NCBI GenBank assembly: GCA_902835305.1
Contig: CADFMD010000002.1
Coordinates: forward strand, 124,001-188,000
Length of the DNA: 64,000 nucleotides
Origin: Coriobacteriaceae bacterium
GTDB taxonomy: Bacteria > Actinomycetota > Coriobacteriia > Coriobacteriales > Coriobacteriaceae
Direction: 5' to 3'
Made by a program: the position numbers and the translations under genes. The notes beneath the pieces are model-generated. The model was not told the DNA's origin, made no database searches, and saw only the letters and a list, made by a program, of their open reading frames with translations. This document shows positions 49,535-58,423 of the stretch, piece by piece; position 1 is the stretch's first letter, and each line of letters begins with the position of its first letter.

Positions 49535-50864
49535 AGAGATGCCCCATCAGATCGGTGTGATACATGCCCGACAAGAACTCGTCGTTTGCCAGCACGTCGA
49601 GCTGAAGCTCGCTGTTTTCGCTCACGCCCTCAATCACGAGCTCGCCCAGGGCCGTGCGCATCTTGCGAATAGCGCCGTCACGCGTGGGCGCGCACACGAT
49701 GAGCTTGCCGAGCATGGAGTCGTAGTACGGCGGAACGTTTGCACCGGTAAACATGGCGGAATCCCAGCGCACGCGCGGACCACCCGGCACACGCAACGCG
49801 GTGACCGTTCCGCATGACGGCAGAAAGTCCGGCGTTTCGGCATTGATGCGGCACTCCATGGCGTGGTTGCGGACCGGCATGTCCTCCTGCTCAAAGGGCA
49901 GAGGCTGGCCGGCTGCCACGCGCAGCTGCCACTTGACCAAGTCGGTATCGGTCACAAACTCCGTAACCGGATGCTCTACCTGCAAGCGCGTGTTCATTTC
50001 CATAAAGTAGAAATTGCCGTCGTCCGAATACAGGAACTCAATGGTACCGGCTCCTTCGTAGCCGACGGCACGAGCCAGGTCACGCGCTGCCTTGTGCATG
50101 CGAGCACGAATGTCGTCGTGTCCGTCGAGGCACGGCGCGGGGCTCTCCTCGATCAGCTTTTGGTTGCGACGCTGAACCGAGCACTCGCGCTCGCCGAGCG
50201 AAAACACATGGCCCTGCTTATCGGCCATAATCTGCACCTCAACGTGGTGCGCCGGCGCGACGAACTTCTCCATGTAGCACTCGCCGTCGCCAAAAACGGC
50301 CTCGCCCTCGGCACGCGCCTCGATGAACGCCTTTGCCGCATCTTCCACGCGCTCGACCTTGCGAATGCCGCGACCGCCACCGCCGGCGCGCGCCTTAATA
50401 AGCACGGGGCAGCCGATGCGCTCGGCCTCGGCTGTTGCCTCCTCGGGACTTTTGAGCAAATCGCAGCCCGGCACGATGGGCACGCCCGCCGCGGCAGACG
50501 TTCGACGTGCGGCGTCCTTGTCGCCCATGCTGTCGATCACCTCGGCCGAAGGACCGACAAACGCCAGGCCATACTTGTCGCAGTCGCGCACGAAGCTCGC
50601 CTTCTCGGAGAAAAAACCATAGCCGGGATGAATTGCCTTTGCCCCCGACTTCACGGCACAGGTGAGCACGGCATCGTCGTTGAGGTAGCTCTCGGCAAGA
50701 CGCGGGCCGCCGATGCAATACGCCTCGTCGGCAAGCTGCACGTGCAGCGCGTCCGCATCGGCCGTGGAATAAACGGCGACGGTCTTGATGCCCATATCGC
50801 GGCACGCGCGGATAACACGGACCGCGACTTCTCCGCGGTTGGCGATGAGCACTTTGTCGAACAT
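49521..50864 (-). CDS. accC: Biotin carboxylase subunit of acetyl-CoA carboxylase
   Basis: 447 residues. Starts MFDKVLIANRGEVAVRVIRA, ATP-grasp loop IKARAGGGGRGIRKV and the catalytic EMNTRLQVEHPVTE. ATP-dependent carboxylation of biotin on AccB. ATG 50864 has AAGGAAGG upstream; the longer Arg-rich reading to 50999 overlaps fabZ and is rejected. Between fabZ and accDA. Confidence 0.96.
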   Translation of the reverse strand: MFDKVLIANRGEVAVRVIRACRDMGIKTVAVYSTADADALHVQLADEAYCIGGPRLAESYLNDDAVLTCAVKSGAKAIHPGYGFFSEKASFVRDCDKYGLAFVGPSAEVIDSMGDKDAARRTSAAAGVPIVPGCDLLKSPEEATAEAERIGCPVLIKARAGGGGRGIRKVERVEDAAKAFIEARAEGEAVFGDGECYMEKFVAPAHHVEVQIMADKQGHVFSLGERECSVQRRNQKLIEESPAPCLDGHDDIRARMHKAARDLARAVGYEGAGTIEFLYSDDGNFYFMEMNTRLQVEHPVTEFVTDTDLVKWQLRVAAGQPLPFEQEDMPVRNHAMECRINAETPDFLPSCGTVTALRVPGGPRVRWDSAMFTGANVPPYYDSMLGKLIVCAPTRDGAIRKMRTALGELVIEGVSENSELQLDVLANDEFLSGMYHTDLMGHLYADE

Positions 50865-50874
50865 GAAGCCTTCC

Positions 50875-51297
50875 TTAACTTTCGTGCATGAGTGCAAAAG
50901 ACATATCGGCGCGGCAGCAAACCTCACCGTTGACGCTCGCAGTACCCGTCGCAAAGCGGAACGGCCCGCGCGCACGCGTGATGGTGCACACCAGATCAAC
51001 CGTGTCGCCCGGGCGCACCGGACGCTTAAAGCGCACCTTATCGAGGCTCGTATAGAACGGCGTCGCGCCGCGCGCCTCCTCGTCGCCCATCAGCAGCACG
51101 CAACAGTTTTGGGCGAGCATCTCGCACTGAATCACGCCGGGGACTACCGGGTTTCCCGGAAAATGCCCCTGCAAAAAGTACTCGTCGCCCGTAATCGTGA
51201 TCTTGCCGTGGGCCTCGTCACCCACCAGCTCGGCCTCGTCGAGCAAAAGCATCGGTTCGCGATGCGGCAACAGCTTCTTGAGCTCTTCTTTGTTCAT
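50875..51297 (-). CDS. fabZ: 3-hydroxyacyl-ACP dehydratase FabZ
   Basis: 140 residues, single hot-dog domain. Catalytic His and Glu are in LQGHFPGNPVVPGVIQCEML. Starts LLPHREPMLLLDEAE. ATG 51297 gives the best ribosome-site spacing (AGG, eight bases); two ATG/GTG codons just upstream are possible. It lies between accB and accC. Confidence 0.94.
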   Translation of the reverse strand: MNKEELKKLLPHREPMLLLDEAELVGDEAHGKITITGDEYFLQGHFPGNPVVPGVIQCEMLAQNCCVLLMGDEEARGATPFYTSLDKVRFKRPVRPGDTVDLVCTITRARGPFRFATGTASVNGEVCCRADMSFALMHES

Positions 51298-51306
51298 GGA
51301 CATCAC

Positions 51307-51783
51307 CTATCCGATCCTCATAAGGCAACTGCCGAACTCCACGAGGTCGCCGTCGGCCACGCAGATCTCGAGCACCTCGCCGTCTGCCTCGGCCGTCACC
51401 TCGTTGAGAACCTTCATGGCCTCGATGATGCAGAGGGTCTCACCGGCCTTGACCTTGGAGCCCACGTGCACAAACGGCTCGTCGCCCGGCGCCGGGGCAG
51501 CATAGAAAACGCCGACCATGGGAGCGGTCACCTCGGTGCCCTTGGGCTCCGGTGCGGCGGCAGGCGCCTGCGCGGCGGGCTCCGGTGCGGCGGCAGGCAT
51601 GGCGACAGGAGCCACCGCCGGAGCAGTCACGGCACCCGGCATAGGCATGGGCACGGCAACCGGCTGCGCGGCGCTCGCGCGCTCGAGTTCGACCGCGGTG
51701 CCATCGGGCTCCTCAACGCGTACGCGCGTGAGGCCGCGGTCCTCCATAACATCGGCTATCTCGGCAAGTCTTTTGGAATCCAT
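51307..51783 (-). CDS. accB: Biotin carboxyl carrier protein of acetyl-CoA carboxylase
   Basis: 158 residues: an N-terminal helix, an Ala/Pro-rich linker (roughly 35-85) and a biotinyl domain with the lysine in CIIEAMKVLNEV, that is EAMKV rather than the canonical EAMKM. ATG 51783 has GAGGAG seven bases upstream. Biotinylated by the BirA encoded divergently at 57162. Confidence 0.95.
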   Translation of the reverse strand: MDSKRLAEIADVMEDRGLTRVRVEEPDGTAVELERASAAQPVAVPMPMPGAVTAPAVAPVAMPAAAPEPAAQAPAAAPEPKGTEVTAPMVGVFYAAPAPGDEPFVHVGSKVKAGETLCIIEAMKVLNEVTAEADGEVLEICVADGDLVEFGSCLMRIG

Positions 51784-51786
51784 GCT

Positions 51787-53034
51787 CTAGCTCCTCGTAT
51801 ATCTACGCAGCGCGATGGCGGCGTTGTGCCCGCCAAAGCCCAGGTTGGTCGAAAGCGCCCAGGTAAGGTCGGCGCGAACCGCGCGATTGGGCGTGTAGTC
51901 AAGATCGCAGGCGGGATCGGGCGTGTGGTAGTTAATGGTCGGCGGCACCACGCCCTGCTCGAGCGCCACGGCGCAGGCCATGACCTCGATGGCACCCGTG
52001 GCACCGATCATGTGGCCGGTCATCGACTTAGTCGACGAGACGTGCGCGGCGCGTGCCGCGTCCTCGCCGAGCGCACGCTTTATGCCCGCCGTCTCGGACG
52101 AATCGTTGAGCTTGGTCGAGGTGCCGTGAGCGTTGATGTAGAGGCCCTCGGAAGGCTTAACGTCGCCCTCGGCCACCGCCAGCGATATCGCACGGGCAAT
52201 GCCGGCAGCCTCGGGATCGGGGCTCGTGATGTGATAGGCATCATCGGTGTTGCCGTAGCCCACGACCTCGGCATAAATGTGCGCACCGCGCGCCTGCGCA
52301 TGTTCCATGCTCTCGAGCACGAGCACGCAGGCGCCCTCGCCCATCACAAAGCCGTCGCGGTCTGCATCGAACGGACGGCAGGCCGTCGCGGGATCGGGGT
52401 TGGTGGTCAATGCGCGGCAGGACGTAAAGCCCGCAACGGCATCGGGGATAATTGCGGCCTCGGCGCCGCCCGCGAGGATCGCGTCGGCATAGCCGTGCTT
52501 GATGGCGCGGAACGCCTCACCCACCGCATGGGCAGAAGTCGCGCAGGCAGTCACGACGGGTAGGGTCGGGCCCTTTGCCTTATGGCGAATCGCGATGTTG
52601 CCCGAAGCCATGTTGGGAATCATCATCGCGATCATGTAAGGCGATGCGCGACGAGGCCCCCGATCGGCGATCGCGTGGACGTTGTCGACGAGTGTCTGCA
52701 TGCCGCCCACACCCGAGCCCACGTAGACGCCCAGGCGCTCTCGATCGATGGCGCCTTCGACATCAAAGCCCGCATCGTGCATGGCCTCGTCCGAAGCCGC
52801 CATCGCAAACTGAACGCAGGGGTCGAGATGCTTGGCGTCACGCTTGCCAAAGTACTCGTTGCCGTCAAAGCCCTTGACCTCGGCCGCCACCTTGACAGCA
52901 AACGCATCCGTATCGAAGTGCGTAATCGGGCCGATACCGCACGTGCCGGCGCACATAGCCGCCCAGGTGGCAAGCGCGGTGTTGCCGAGCGGCGATACGG
53001 CACCTATGCCGGTGATTGCAACTCTCTGTTCCAT
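51787..53034 (-). CDS. fabF: 3-oxoacyl-ACP synthase II FabF
   Basis: 415 residues. Catalytic triad Cys in TACATSAHAVGEA, His in INAHGTSTKLND and His in KSMTGHMIGATG. Elongating condensing enzyme of type II fatty-acid synthesis. Of two adjacent ATGs, 53034 lies six bases from GAGGAG. Between fabG and accB. Confidence 0.96.
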   Translation of the reverse strand: MEQRVAITGIGAVSPLGNTALATWAAMCAGTCGIGPITHFDTDAFAVKVAAEVKGFDGNEYFGKRDAKHLDPCVQFAMAASDEAMHDAGFDVEGAIDRERLGVYVGSGVGGMQTLVDNVHAIADRGPRRASPYMIAMMIPNMASGNIAIRHKAKGPTLPVVTACATSAHAVGEAFRAIKHGYADAILAGGAEAAIIPDAVAGFTSCRALTTNPDPATACRPFDADRDGFVMGEGACVLVLESMEHAQARGAHIYAEVVGYGNTDDAYHITSPDPEAAGIARAISLAVAEGDVKPSEGLYINAHGTSTKLNDSSETAGIKRALGEDAARAAHVSSTKSMTGHMIGATGAIEVMACAVALEQGVVPPTINYHTPDPACDLDYTPNRAVRADLTWALSTNLGFGGHNAAIALRRYTRS

Positions 53035-53073
53035 CATGGTCTCCTCATCCAAGCCGTTCTTCGGCCCTGGTTT

Positions 53074-53847
53074 CTACATCGCCATTCCGCCGTCGACGCG
53101 TACAACCTCGCCCGTAATGTAGGAAGCCGCATCGCTCGCCAGAAAGCGCACCACGCCGGCCACTTCCTCGGGGCGCGCCATGCGCTTTAGGGGAATCTGC
53201 TCCTCGGTTGCCGCGCGAACCTTCTCCGAGAGCTTTGACGTCATATCCGTCTCGACAAACCCCGGGGCGACCGCGTTCACTCGTACGCCGCGGGGCGCAA
53301 GCTCGCGCGCTACCGCCTTGGTAAGCCCTATCACGCCCGCCTTGGAGGCAGCGTAGTTGGCCTGCCCGGCATTGCCCATCAGGCCCACAACCGAGCTCAT
53401 GTTGATGACGCAACCGCCGCGCTGGCGCATAAAGGTCTTGGCGAGCGCGCGCGTCGTATTGAACGTGCCCTTGAGATTGACATCGAGCACGCGGTCGAAG
53501 GCATCGTCGCCCATACGCATGAGCAGGCCGTCGCGCGTGATGCCGGCGTTGTTGACGAGCGCCCAAATGGAGCCAAAGTCGTTGAGGACCGTCTCCACGC
53601 ACGTGTTGACGGCGGCGGGATCGGCCACGTCACATTGATATGCGCGCGCCGTGGCGCCAGCCGCCTCGCAGGCCTCGCACGCCTCGCGCGCCGCATCGAC
53701 GCTGCCGGCATAAACGACGGCGATATCGTAGCCATCCTCCGCCAGGCCCACGGCACAAGCGCGACCAATGCCGCGTGAGCCGCCCGTGACCAGCGCCACG
53801 CGGCGCGATCCGTCGCGCTCGAGCGCGCCGTTGTTCAAGTTGCCCAT
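53074..53847 (-). CDS. fabG: 3-oxoacyl-ACP reductase FabG
   Basis: 257 residues, classical SDR: cofactor site VTGGSRGIGRA near residue 21, NNAG, and the Ser-Tyr-Lys catalytic set in INMSSVVGLMGNAGQANYAA and SK. NADPH-dependent reduction of 3-oxoacyl-ACP. The N-terminus is about ten residues longer than in E. coli FabG. GAAAGGA lies upstream. Confidence 0.95.
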   Translation of the reverse strand: MGNLNNGALERDGSRRVALVTGGSRGIGRACAVGLAEDGYDIAVVYAGSVDAAREACEACEAAGATARAYQCDVADPAAVNTCVETVLNDFGSIWALVNNAGITRDGLLMRMGDDAFDRVLDVNLKGTFNTTRALAKTFMRQRGGCVINMSSVVGLMGNAGQANYAASKAGVIGLTKAVARELAPRGVRVNAVAPGFVETDMTSKLSEKVRAATEEQIPLKRMARPEEVAGVVRFLASDAASYITGEVVRVDGGMAM

Positions 53848-53877
53848 GTCATTCCTTTCGGGTTACAGCCCTGTGAA

Positions 53878-54804
53878 CTATGCGAGCTCGTCGGCAATAG
53901 CTGCGACCTGCTCGGCCGTTTCGCACGAATACACGCGAACGTCGCTCAGCGTACGCTTGACCAGGCCCGACAGCGTTTTGCCGGGGCCGACCTCAATAAA
54001 CGTGTCGATGCCTTGATCCTGCAGAGCATGCAGCGCGTCGACCCAGCGCACGGCATGACTCACCTGGTTGGCCAGCACCTCCGATGCCGCCTGCGGGTCG
54101 GCCGGATAGGGCGCCGCCGTCATATTTGCCATGACCGGAATCAGCAAAGGGGACGGGGCGTGCCCGGCTTGGATATACGTCGCCAGCCCCTCAGTTGCCT
54201 CGGCCATATAGGGGCTATGGAATGCACCCGACACCGCGACCTTCATGGCGCGACCGCCAGCCTCTTTTACCAGGGCGTCGAGGTTCTGCAACGCATCGGG
54301 CGCTCCGGCCACAACCGTCTGCTGGGGACTGTTGTAGTTGACCGGCCAGCAGTTCTCGCCGGCCTGTTTTGCCAGGCCCTCGACTTGCGCTGCATCGAGC
54401 TTGATGACGGCGCGCATGCCGCCGGGGTGACGCTCAGCCGCCGTGGCCATCAATGCCGCGCGCTCACACACGAGCTCAAAACCCGCTCGTGTATCGAATG
54501 CCCCCGCAAAGGTGAGTGCAGCGACCTCGCCCAGCGAGAATCCCGCACAGGCGGCAGGCACCACGCCGCGCTCGCGCAGGGCGGCAGCCGCTGCCAGATC
54601 GTGAACGAACACGCACGGCTGCGTGTTCTCGGTCTGCGAGAGCTCCTCCTTGGAGGCGCTTCGGCACTGCTCACTGGTCCCCGGGCGCACCTCGTCGGCA
54701 ATGGCGAACACCTCGGCGGCCGCCGGCGATGCCTCGATCAGGTCGACGCCCATCGCGGGGTGCTGGGCGCCCTGGCCGGCAAACAGAAACGCTACGCCAC
54801 CCAT
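53878..54804 (-). CDS. fabD: Malonyl-CoA:ACP transacylase FabD
   Basis: 308 residues. FLFAGQGAQHPAMG at the start, active-site Ser in CAGFSLGEVAAL (GFSLG where most have GHSLG), catalytic His in VSGAFHSPYMAEA. It overlaps the end of fabK by 13 bases. ATG 54804 gives nine bases to AAGGG; a GTG at 54810 is possible. Confidence 0.94.
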   Translation of the reverse strand: MGGVAFLFAGQGAQHPAMGVDLIEASPAAAEVFAIADEVRPGTSEQCRSASKEELSQTENTQPCVFVHDLAAAAALRERGVVPAACAGFSLGEVAALTFAGAFDTRAGFELVCERAALMATAAERHPGGMRAVIKLDAAQVEGLAKQAGENCWPVNYNSPQQTVVAGAPDALQNLDALVKEAGGRAMKVAVSGAFHSPYMAEATEGLATYIQAGHAPSPLLIPVMANMTAAPYPADPQAASEVLANQVSHAVRWVDALHALQDQGIDTFIEVGPGKTLSGLVKRTLSDVRVYSCETAEQVAAIADELA

Positions 54805-55736
54805 GCGCACGCACCCTTCAGGACGTGCTCGGCGCCATCGACCAGGTCGTCAACGATTTCACGTGCGCTTTGGCGCTCGTTGACCATGCCGGCAATCTGT
54901 CCACACAAAAACGAGCCCTCTTCGTAATTGCCGTCCTTGGCGGCCTTGCGAAGGGCGCCCGTGCCCATGGCCCCGAGCTCCTCGACGCTTACGCCCGCCG
55001 CCTCGCTCTTGGCGTAGGCGTTGGTGAAGGGGCTCTTGAGGGCACGCACCGGGTGTCCCGTCGAGCGGCCGGTCGCACGCGTCGAGGTGTCGTTGGCCTT
55101 CAGGACCATCTCCTTGTACTGCTCCGATACGGTGCACTCATCTGCGATCAGAAAGCGCGTACCCACCTGCACGCCGGCGGCGCCCAGCATAAAGGCGGCC
55201 GCCACGCCGCGGCCATCAGCGATACCGCCAGCCGCAACCACGGGAATATCGACCGCATCGACAACCTGCGGCACCAGTGCCATCGTCGAGGTCTCGCCAA
55301 TATGGCCGCCTGATTCGGTACCCTCGGCAACCACGGCAGTGGCTCCACGACGCGCCACGAGGCGCGCCAGCGCCACCGAGGCAACGACCGGGATGACCTT
55401 GATGCCCGCCTCGTTCCACGCCTTCATGTACTTGGTGGGATTGCCGGCACCCGTCACGACGACCGGCACCCGCTCGTCAATCACGACCCGCGCGACCTCG
55501 TCGGCAAACGGGCTCATGAGCATGACGTTGACGCCAAAGGGCTTATCCGTCCTGGCGCGCAGCTCATGAATCTGGTCGCGCAGCCAGTTGGCGTCGGCGT
55601 TCATGGCCGCGATAATCCCTAAGCCGCCCGCCTCGGACACTGCGGACGCCAGCGAGGCGTCGGCGATCCAGGCCATACCGCCCTGGAACACGGGCTTTTC
55701 GATGCCGAGCAGATCGCAGAGAGGAGTCTTGAGCAT
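54792..55736 (-). CDS. fabK: FMN-dependent enoyl-ACP reductase FabK
   Basis: 314 residues of the nitronate monooxygenase-like fold: PVFQGGMAWIADASLASAVS, VVVTGAGNPTKYM, AEGTESGGHIGE with the FabK His, and VVAAGGIADGRGVAAAFMLG. It catalyses the last reduction of the elongation cycle. FabK in place of FabI implies tolerance to triclosan-type inhibitors. Between acpP and fabD. Confidence 0.95.
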   Translation of the reverse strand: MLKTPLCDLLGIEKPVFQGGMAWIADASLASAVSEAGGLGIIAAMNADANWLRDQIHELRARTDKPFGVNVMLMSPFADEVARVVIDERVPVVVTGAGNPTKYMKAWNEAGIKVIPVVASVALARLVARRGATAVVAEGTESGGHIGETSTMALVPQVVDAVDIPVVAAGGIADGRGVAAAFMLGAAGVQVGTRFLIADECTVSEQYKEMVLKANDTSTRATGRSTGHPVRALKSPFTNAYAKSEAAGVSVEELGAMGTGALRKAAKDGNYEEGSFLCGQIAGMVNERQSAREIVDDLVDGAEHVLKGACAWVA

Positions 55737-55738
55737 CT

Positions 55739-55975
55739 CTACTTCTCCAATGCCGCCTCGACCGTATCGGCGAACTCGCCGACCGTCTTGGGGTTCTCCT
55801 CGGTATCGAGCTGGATGCCAAACTCGTCCTCAACGGCGACGAGGATCTCGACGGTGCCCAGACTGTCGAGACCAATCTCCTCGAGCGTGGACTCGGGCTT
55901 CATCTCGACGTCGTCAAGACCGGCGGTCTCGCGGATAACATCGCAAACGCGCTCGAAGGTCTTCTGATCTGCCAT
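55739..55975 (-). CDS. acpP: Acyl carrier protein
   Basis: 78 residues, acidic, with the phosphopantetheine Ser in IGLDSLGTVEILVAVEDEFG. It carries the growing acyl chain. 2 bp before fabK and 52 bp after fabH. AGGAG upstream of the ATG. Confidence 0.97.
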   Translation of the reverse strand: MADQKTFERVCDVIRETAGLDDVEMKPESTLEEIGLDSLGTVEILVAVEDEFGIQLDTEENPKTVGEFADTVEAALEK

Positions 55976-56027
55976 GGTAGTTCTCCTTTGTTTGTGCCCT
56001 AGGGGCGTTTTTATTTCCTATGTGCGA

Positions 56028-56987
56028 CTACTTCCAACGAAGTAGATAGCCACCTATATCCAGACCGGCGCCAAATCCAACGAGGGTGATGGTGTCGCCC
56101 GTGTGAAGTGCACCGGCGTTTGCCAGCCGGTCGAGGGCAAGCGGAATGCATGCGCTCGAAATGTTGCCGGTCTCGCGCAGCGTTCGAACCACGCGCTTGT
56201 CTGGCACACCGAGGCGCTTGACCGCCTGACTCAGGATTCGTTCGTTAGCCTGATGGAATACAAAATGGTCGATGTCCTCGACCGAAATGCCCGCATCGCT
56301 CGCAAGCTTATGGACCGTGTCGCAAATCGCGTTGACGCCGAACTTGAACACGCGGCGGCCATTCATGGACAGCACGCTCTCGCTATCTGCGGAGGCCTTA
56401 AACGGCGAGGTGCCGACCAGACCGGGAACGCACAACGTCTCGACGTCGGGCGCCGTCGAAAGCTCAACGGCAAGGGGGCTGTCTCCCCCAGCCTCAATCA
56501 CCGCGGCGCCTGCCCCATCGCCAAAGAGCACACAGGTGGCGCGGTCGGTCCAGTCGAGCGCGCGCGTCATCTGCTCGGCGGCAACGACAAGCACATGCTT
56601 GGCTCGTCCTCGGGCGATATAGCCCTCGGCAACATCGAGCGCAAATACGAAGCCGGCGCAGGCAGCCGAGACATCGAAGGCAGGGCACGTCGCGCCCAGT
56701 CGCTCAGCAACGGCACACGCCTCGGCGGGAACAAGGTGGTCACCCGTCGTCGTCGAGCAGACGATCAGATCCAACTGGCTCGCGTCGATTCCGGACACCT
56801 GAAGTGCCCGCTCGCTCGCCGCTACGGCAAGGTCGTCAAGTGACTCGGTGGTGCAGACGTGGCGACTCTTAATACCTGTGCGGGTAAAAATCCACTCATC
56901 CGAGGTATCGAGGAACTCGGACAGCTCGTCATTGGAAACACTGCGCTTAGGAAGCGCCGAGCCTGTTCCAAGAATCGTGAAACCCAT
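56028..56987 (-). CDS. fabH: 3-oxoacyl-ACP synthase III FabH
   Basis: 319 residues. Catalytic Cys in VSAACAGFVFAL, His in FVFHQANERI, Asn in ETGNISSACIP. It starts fatty-acid synthesis from acetyl- or branched acyl-CoA. ATG 56987 has AAAGGAGG six bases upstream; a longer reading to 57134 runs into the divergent promoter. First gene of the fatty-acid operon. Confidence 0.96.
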   Translation of the reverse strand: MGFTILGTGSALPKRSVSNDELSEFLDTSDEWIFTRTGIKSRHVCTTESLDDLAVAASERALQVSGIDASQLDLIVCSTTTGDHLVPAEACAVAERLGATCPAFDVSAACAGFVFALDVAEGYIARGRAKHVLVVAAEQMTRALDWTDRATCVLFGDGAGAAVIEAGGDSPLAVELSTAPDVETLCVPGLVGTSPFKASADSESVLSMNGRRVFKFGVNAICDTVHKLASDAGISVEDIDHFVFHQANERILSQAVKRLGVPDKRVVRTLRETGNISSACIPLALDRLANAGALHTGDTITLVGFGAGLDIGGYLLRWK

Positions 56988-57053
56988 CACTAACCTCCTT
57001 TGAGTTGTTGACATGTTTACATCGACCAAGAGAGGATAGCGCATTTCAGTCGT

Positions 57054-57069
57054 TGTTAACGTGTTAACA
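57054..57069. promoter_or_regulatory. Palindrome TGTTAAC-N2-GTTAACA in the fabH/birA region
   Basis: Perfect 7-2-7 dyad, 67 bp upstream of fabH and 93 bp upstream of birA. Candidate operator for a fatty-acid synthesis repressor; the regulator is not in the window. Confidence 0.5.
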
Positions 57070-57161
57070 TTAAATTGTCCAAATGCGACAAAGGCTTCAC
57101 ATTGTGTCTCTCTCGACACCATTGCGTTATTCACTTATTCATTAAGGAGGTAGCAGCCGTT

Positions 57162-57938
57162 ATGGATGCCAAATTAACGATAGTCGACGTAACCGGATCG
57201 ACCAACGATGACCTGCTCGAAGCAGGAAAACAGGGAGCGCCGCACGGCACAGGACTTGCCGCCCGGGCTCAGACAGCAGGACGCGGCCGGCGCGGCCACA
57301 AGTGGGATTCAACCGCCGGCAACCTATTGCTTTCGATTGTCCTGCGTCCATGCGTTAATCCTGCGAAGTACTCTGGTCTTGCTGCCGTCAGCGGCCTAGC
57401 GGTGCTCGAGGCGCTCGAAAAACAGGGTCTTGCAAACGAGATTGGCCTCAAATGGCCCAACGACCTGGTCGCGCGTGGACGCAAACTCGGCGGCATTCTG
57501 GTCGAGGCCGCACGCGATAACGAAGGCAAACCTTTCGCCGTCTGCGGCATTGGTGTCAATGTGAACTATGCGCCCCAAGAGGTGCCCGATGGCGGCCTGC
57601 CGGCAATCGGTCTCTCGGACCTTAACGAGAACGTTCCAGCTGTCGACATGCTCCTCGATGAGGTCTATCACGCAGTTATAGACGCTATAGATGCCTGGGC
57701 AGAACGCCTCAACGCCATGGAAGAAAACACCGGACCGCTCGCGCCCGTCCACGGCGAATATGTCGCTCACCTCAATTGGATTGGAAAGCACGTTATCGCC
57801 CGCTCCCCTGCCGGTGACGAGCTGGCGCGAGGCATCTTTAAAACGGTCGATGGCTTTGGTCGTGCGTGCATCGAAACAGAAGACGGCTTGCGATCCTTCC
57901 ATTTTGAGGAAGCGTCATTGCGCCCCTTGAGCGAGTAG
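57162..57938 (+). CDS. birA: Biotin-[acetyl-CoA carboxylase] ligase BirA, no DNA-binding domain
   Basis: 258 residues. Ligase motifs: TGSTNDDLLEAG near the start, biotin loop GRGRRGHKW and GLKWPNDLVARGRKLGGIL. It attaches biotin to AccB. The N-terminal winged helix of bifunctional BirA is missing, so it should not act as a repressor. ATG 57162 has AAGGAGG eleven bases upstream, a rather long spacing. Divergent from fabH. Confidence 0.94.
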   Translation: MDAKLTIVDVTGSTNDDLLEAGKQGAPHGTGLAARAQTAGRGRRGHKWDSTAGNLLLSIVLRPCVNPAKYSGLAAVSGLAVLEALEKQGLANEIGLKWPNDLVARGRKLGGILVEAARDNEGKPFAVCGIGVNVNYAPQEVPDGGLPAIGLSDLNENVPAVDMLLDEVYHAVIDAIDAWAERLNAMEENTGPLAPVHGEYVAHLNWIGKHVIARSPAGDELARGIFKTVDGFGRACIETEDGLRSFHFEEASLRPLSE

Positions 57939-57998
57939 GTCGCCACAGCCAGCCGCTCGGCAGCCTTACCCGGCGATCCAAACCCATCATGCAAAACA

Positions 57999-58035
57999 AA
58001 AGGGCCCCGCTACCGTAACGGCAGCGGGGCCCTTT
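57999..58035. terminator. Bidirectional terminator between birA and rpsJ
   Basis: Perfect 13-bp stem AAAGGGCCCCGCT / AGCGGGGCCCTTT with an 11-base loop; the minus strand continues TTTTGTTTTG. It ends the str block directly after rpsJ. Confidence 0.85.
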
Positions 58036-58054
58036 AAGCTATGAGCGATATCGC

Positions 58055-58363
58055 TTAGAGCTTGATGTCGATGTCGACGCCAGCGGGGAGGTCGAGACGC
58101 ATGAGCGAATCAACAGTGCCCGAGGTGGGGTCGAGGATGTCGATGAGGCGCTTGTGGGTGCGCATCTCGAACTGCTCACGGGAGTCCTTGTTCACGTGCG
58201 GCGAGCGGATAACCGTGTACAGGTTGCGCTCGGTGGGCAGGGGGACAGGACCGGAAACGCGAGCGCCGGTCTTCTGAGCGGTCTCAACGATGAGCTTCGC
58301 GGACTGATCGACGACCTCGTGATCATAGCCCTTGAGGCGAATGCGGATCTTCTGGGTAGCCAA
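58055..58363 (-). CDS. rpsJ: 30S ribosomal protein S10
   Basis: 102 residues, MATQKIRIRLKGYDHEVVDQ and TGARVSGPVPLPTERNLYTV, with the signature RSPHVNKDSREQFEMRTHKR. Also NusE, partner of NusB in antitermination. It normally heads the S10 operon; here it ends the str block and is followed by a terminator, with rplC 14 kb further on. Confidence 0.97.
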   Translation of the reverse strand: MATQKIRIRLKGYDHEVVDQSAKLIVETAQKTGARVSGPVPLPTERNLYTVIRSPHVNKDSREQFEMRTHKRLIDILDPTSGTVDSLMRLDLPAGVDIDIKL

Positions 58364-58423
58364 CTTAAACCTCCAAAGAGTGCGAGAGATGCTCTCGCGG
58401 ATTACGTAACAGGGAGCTCGAAC

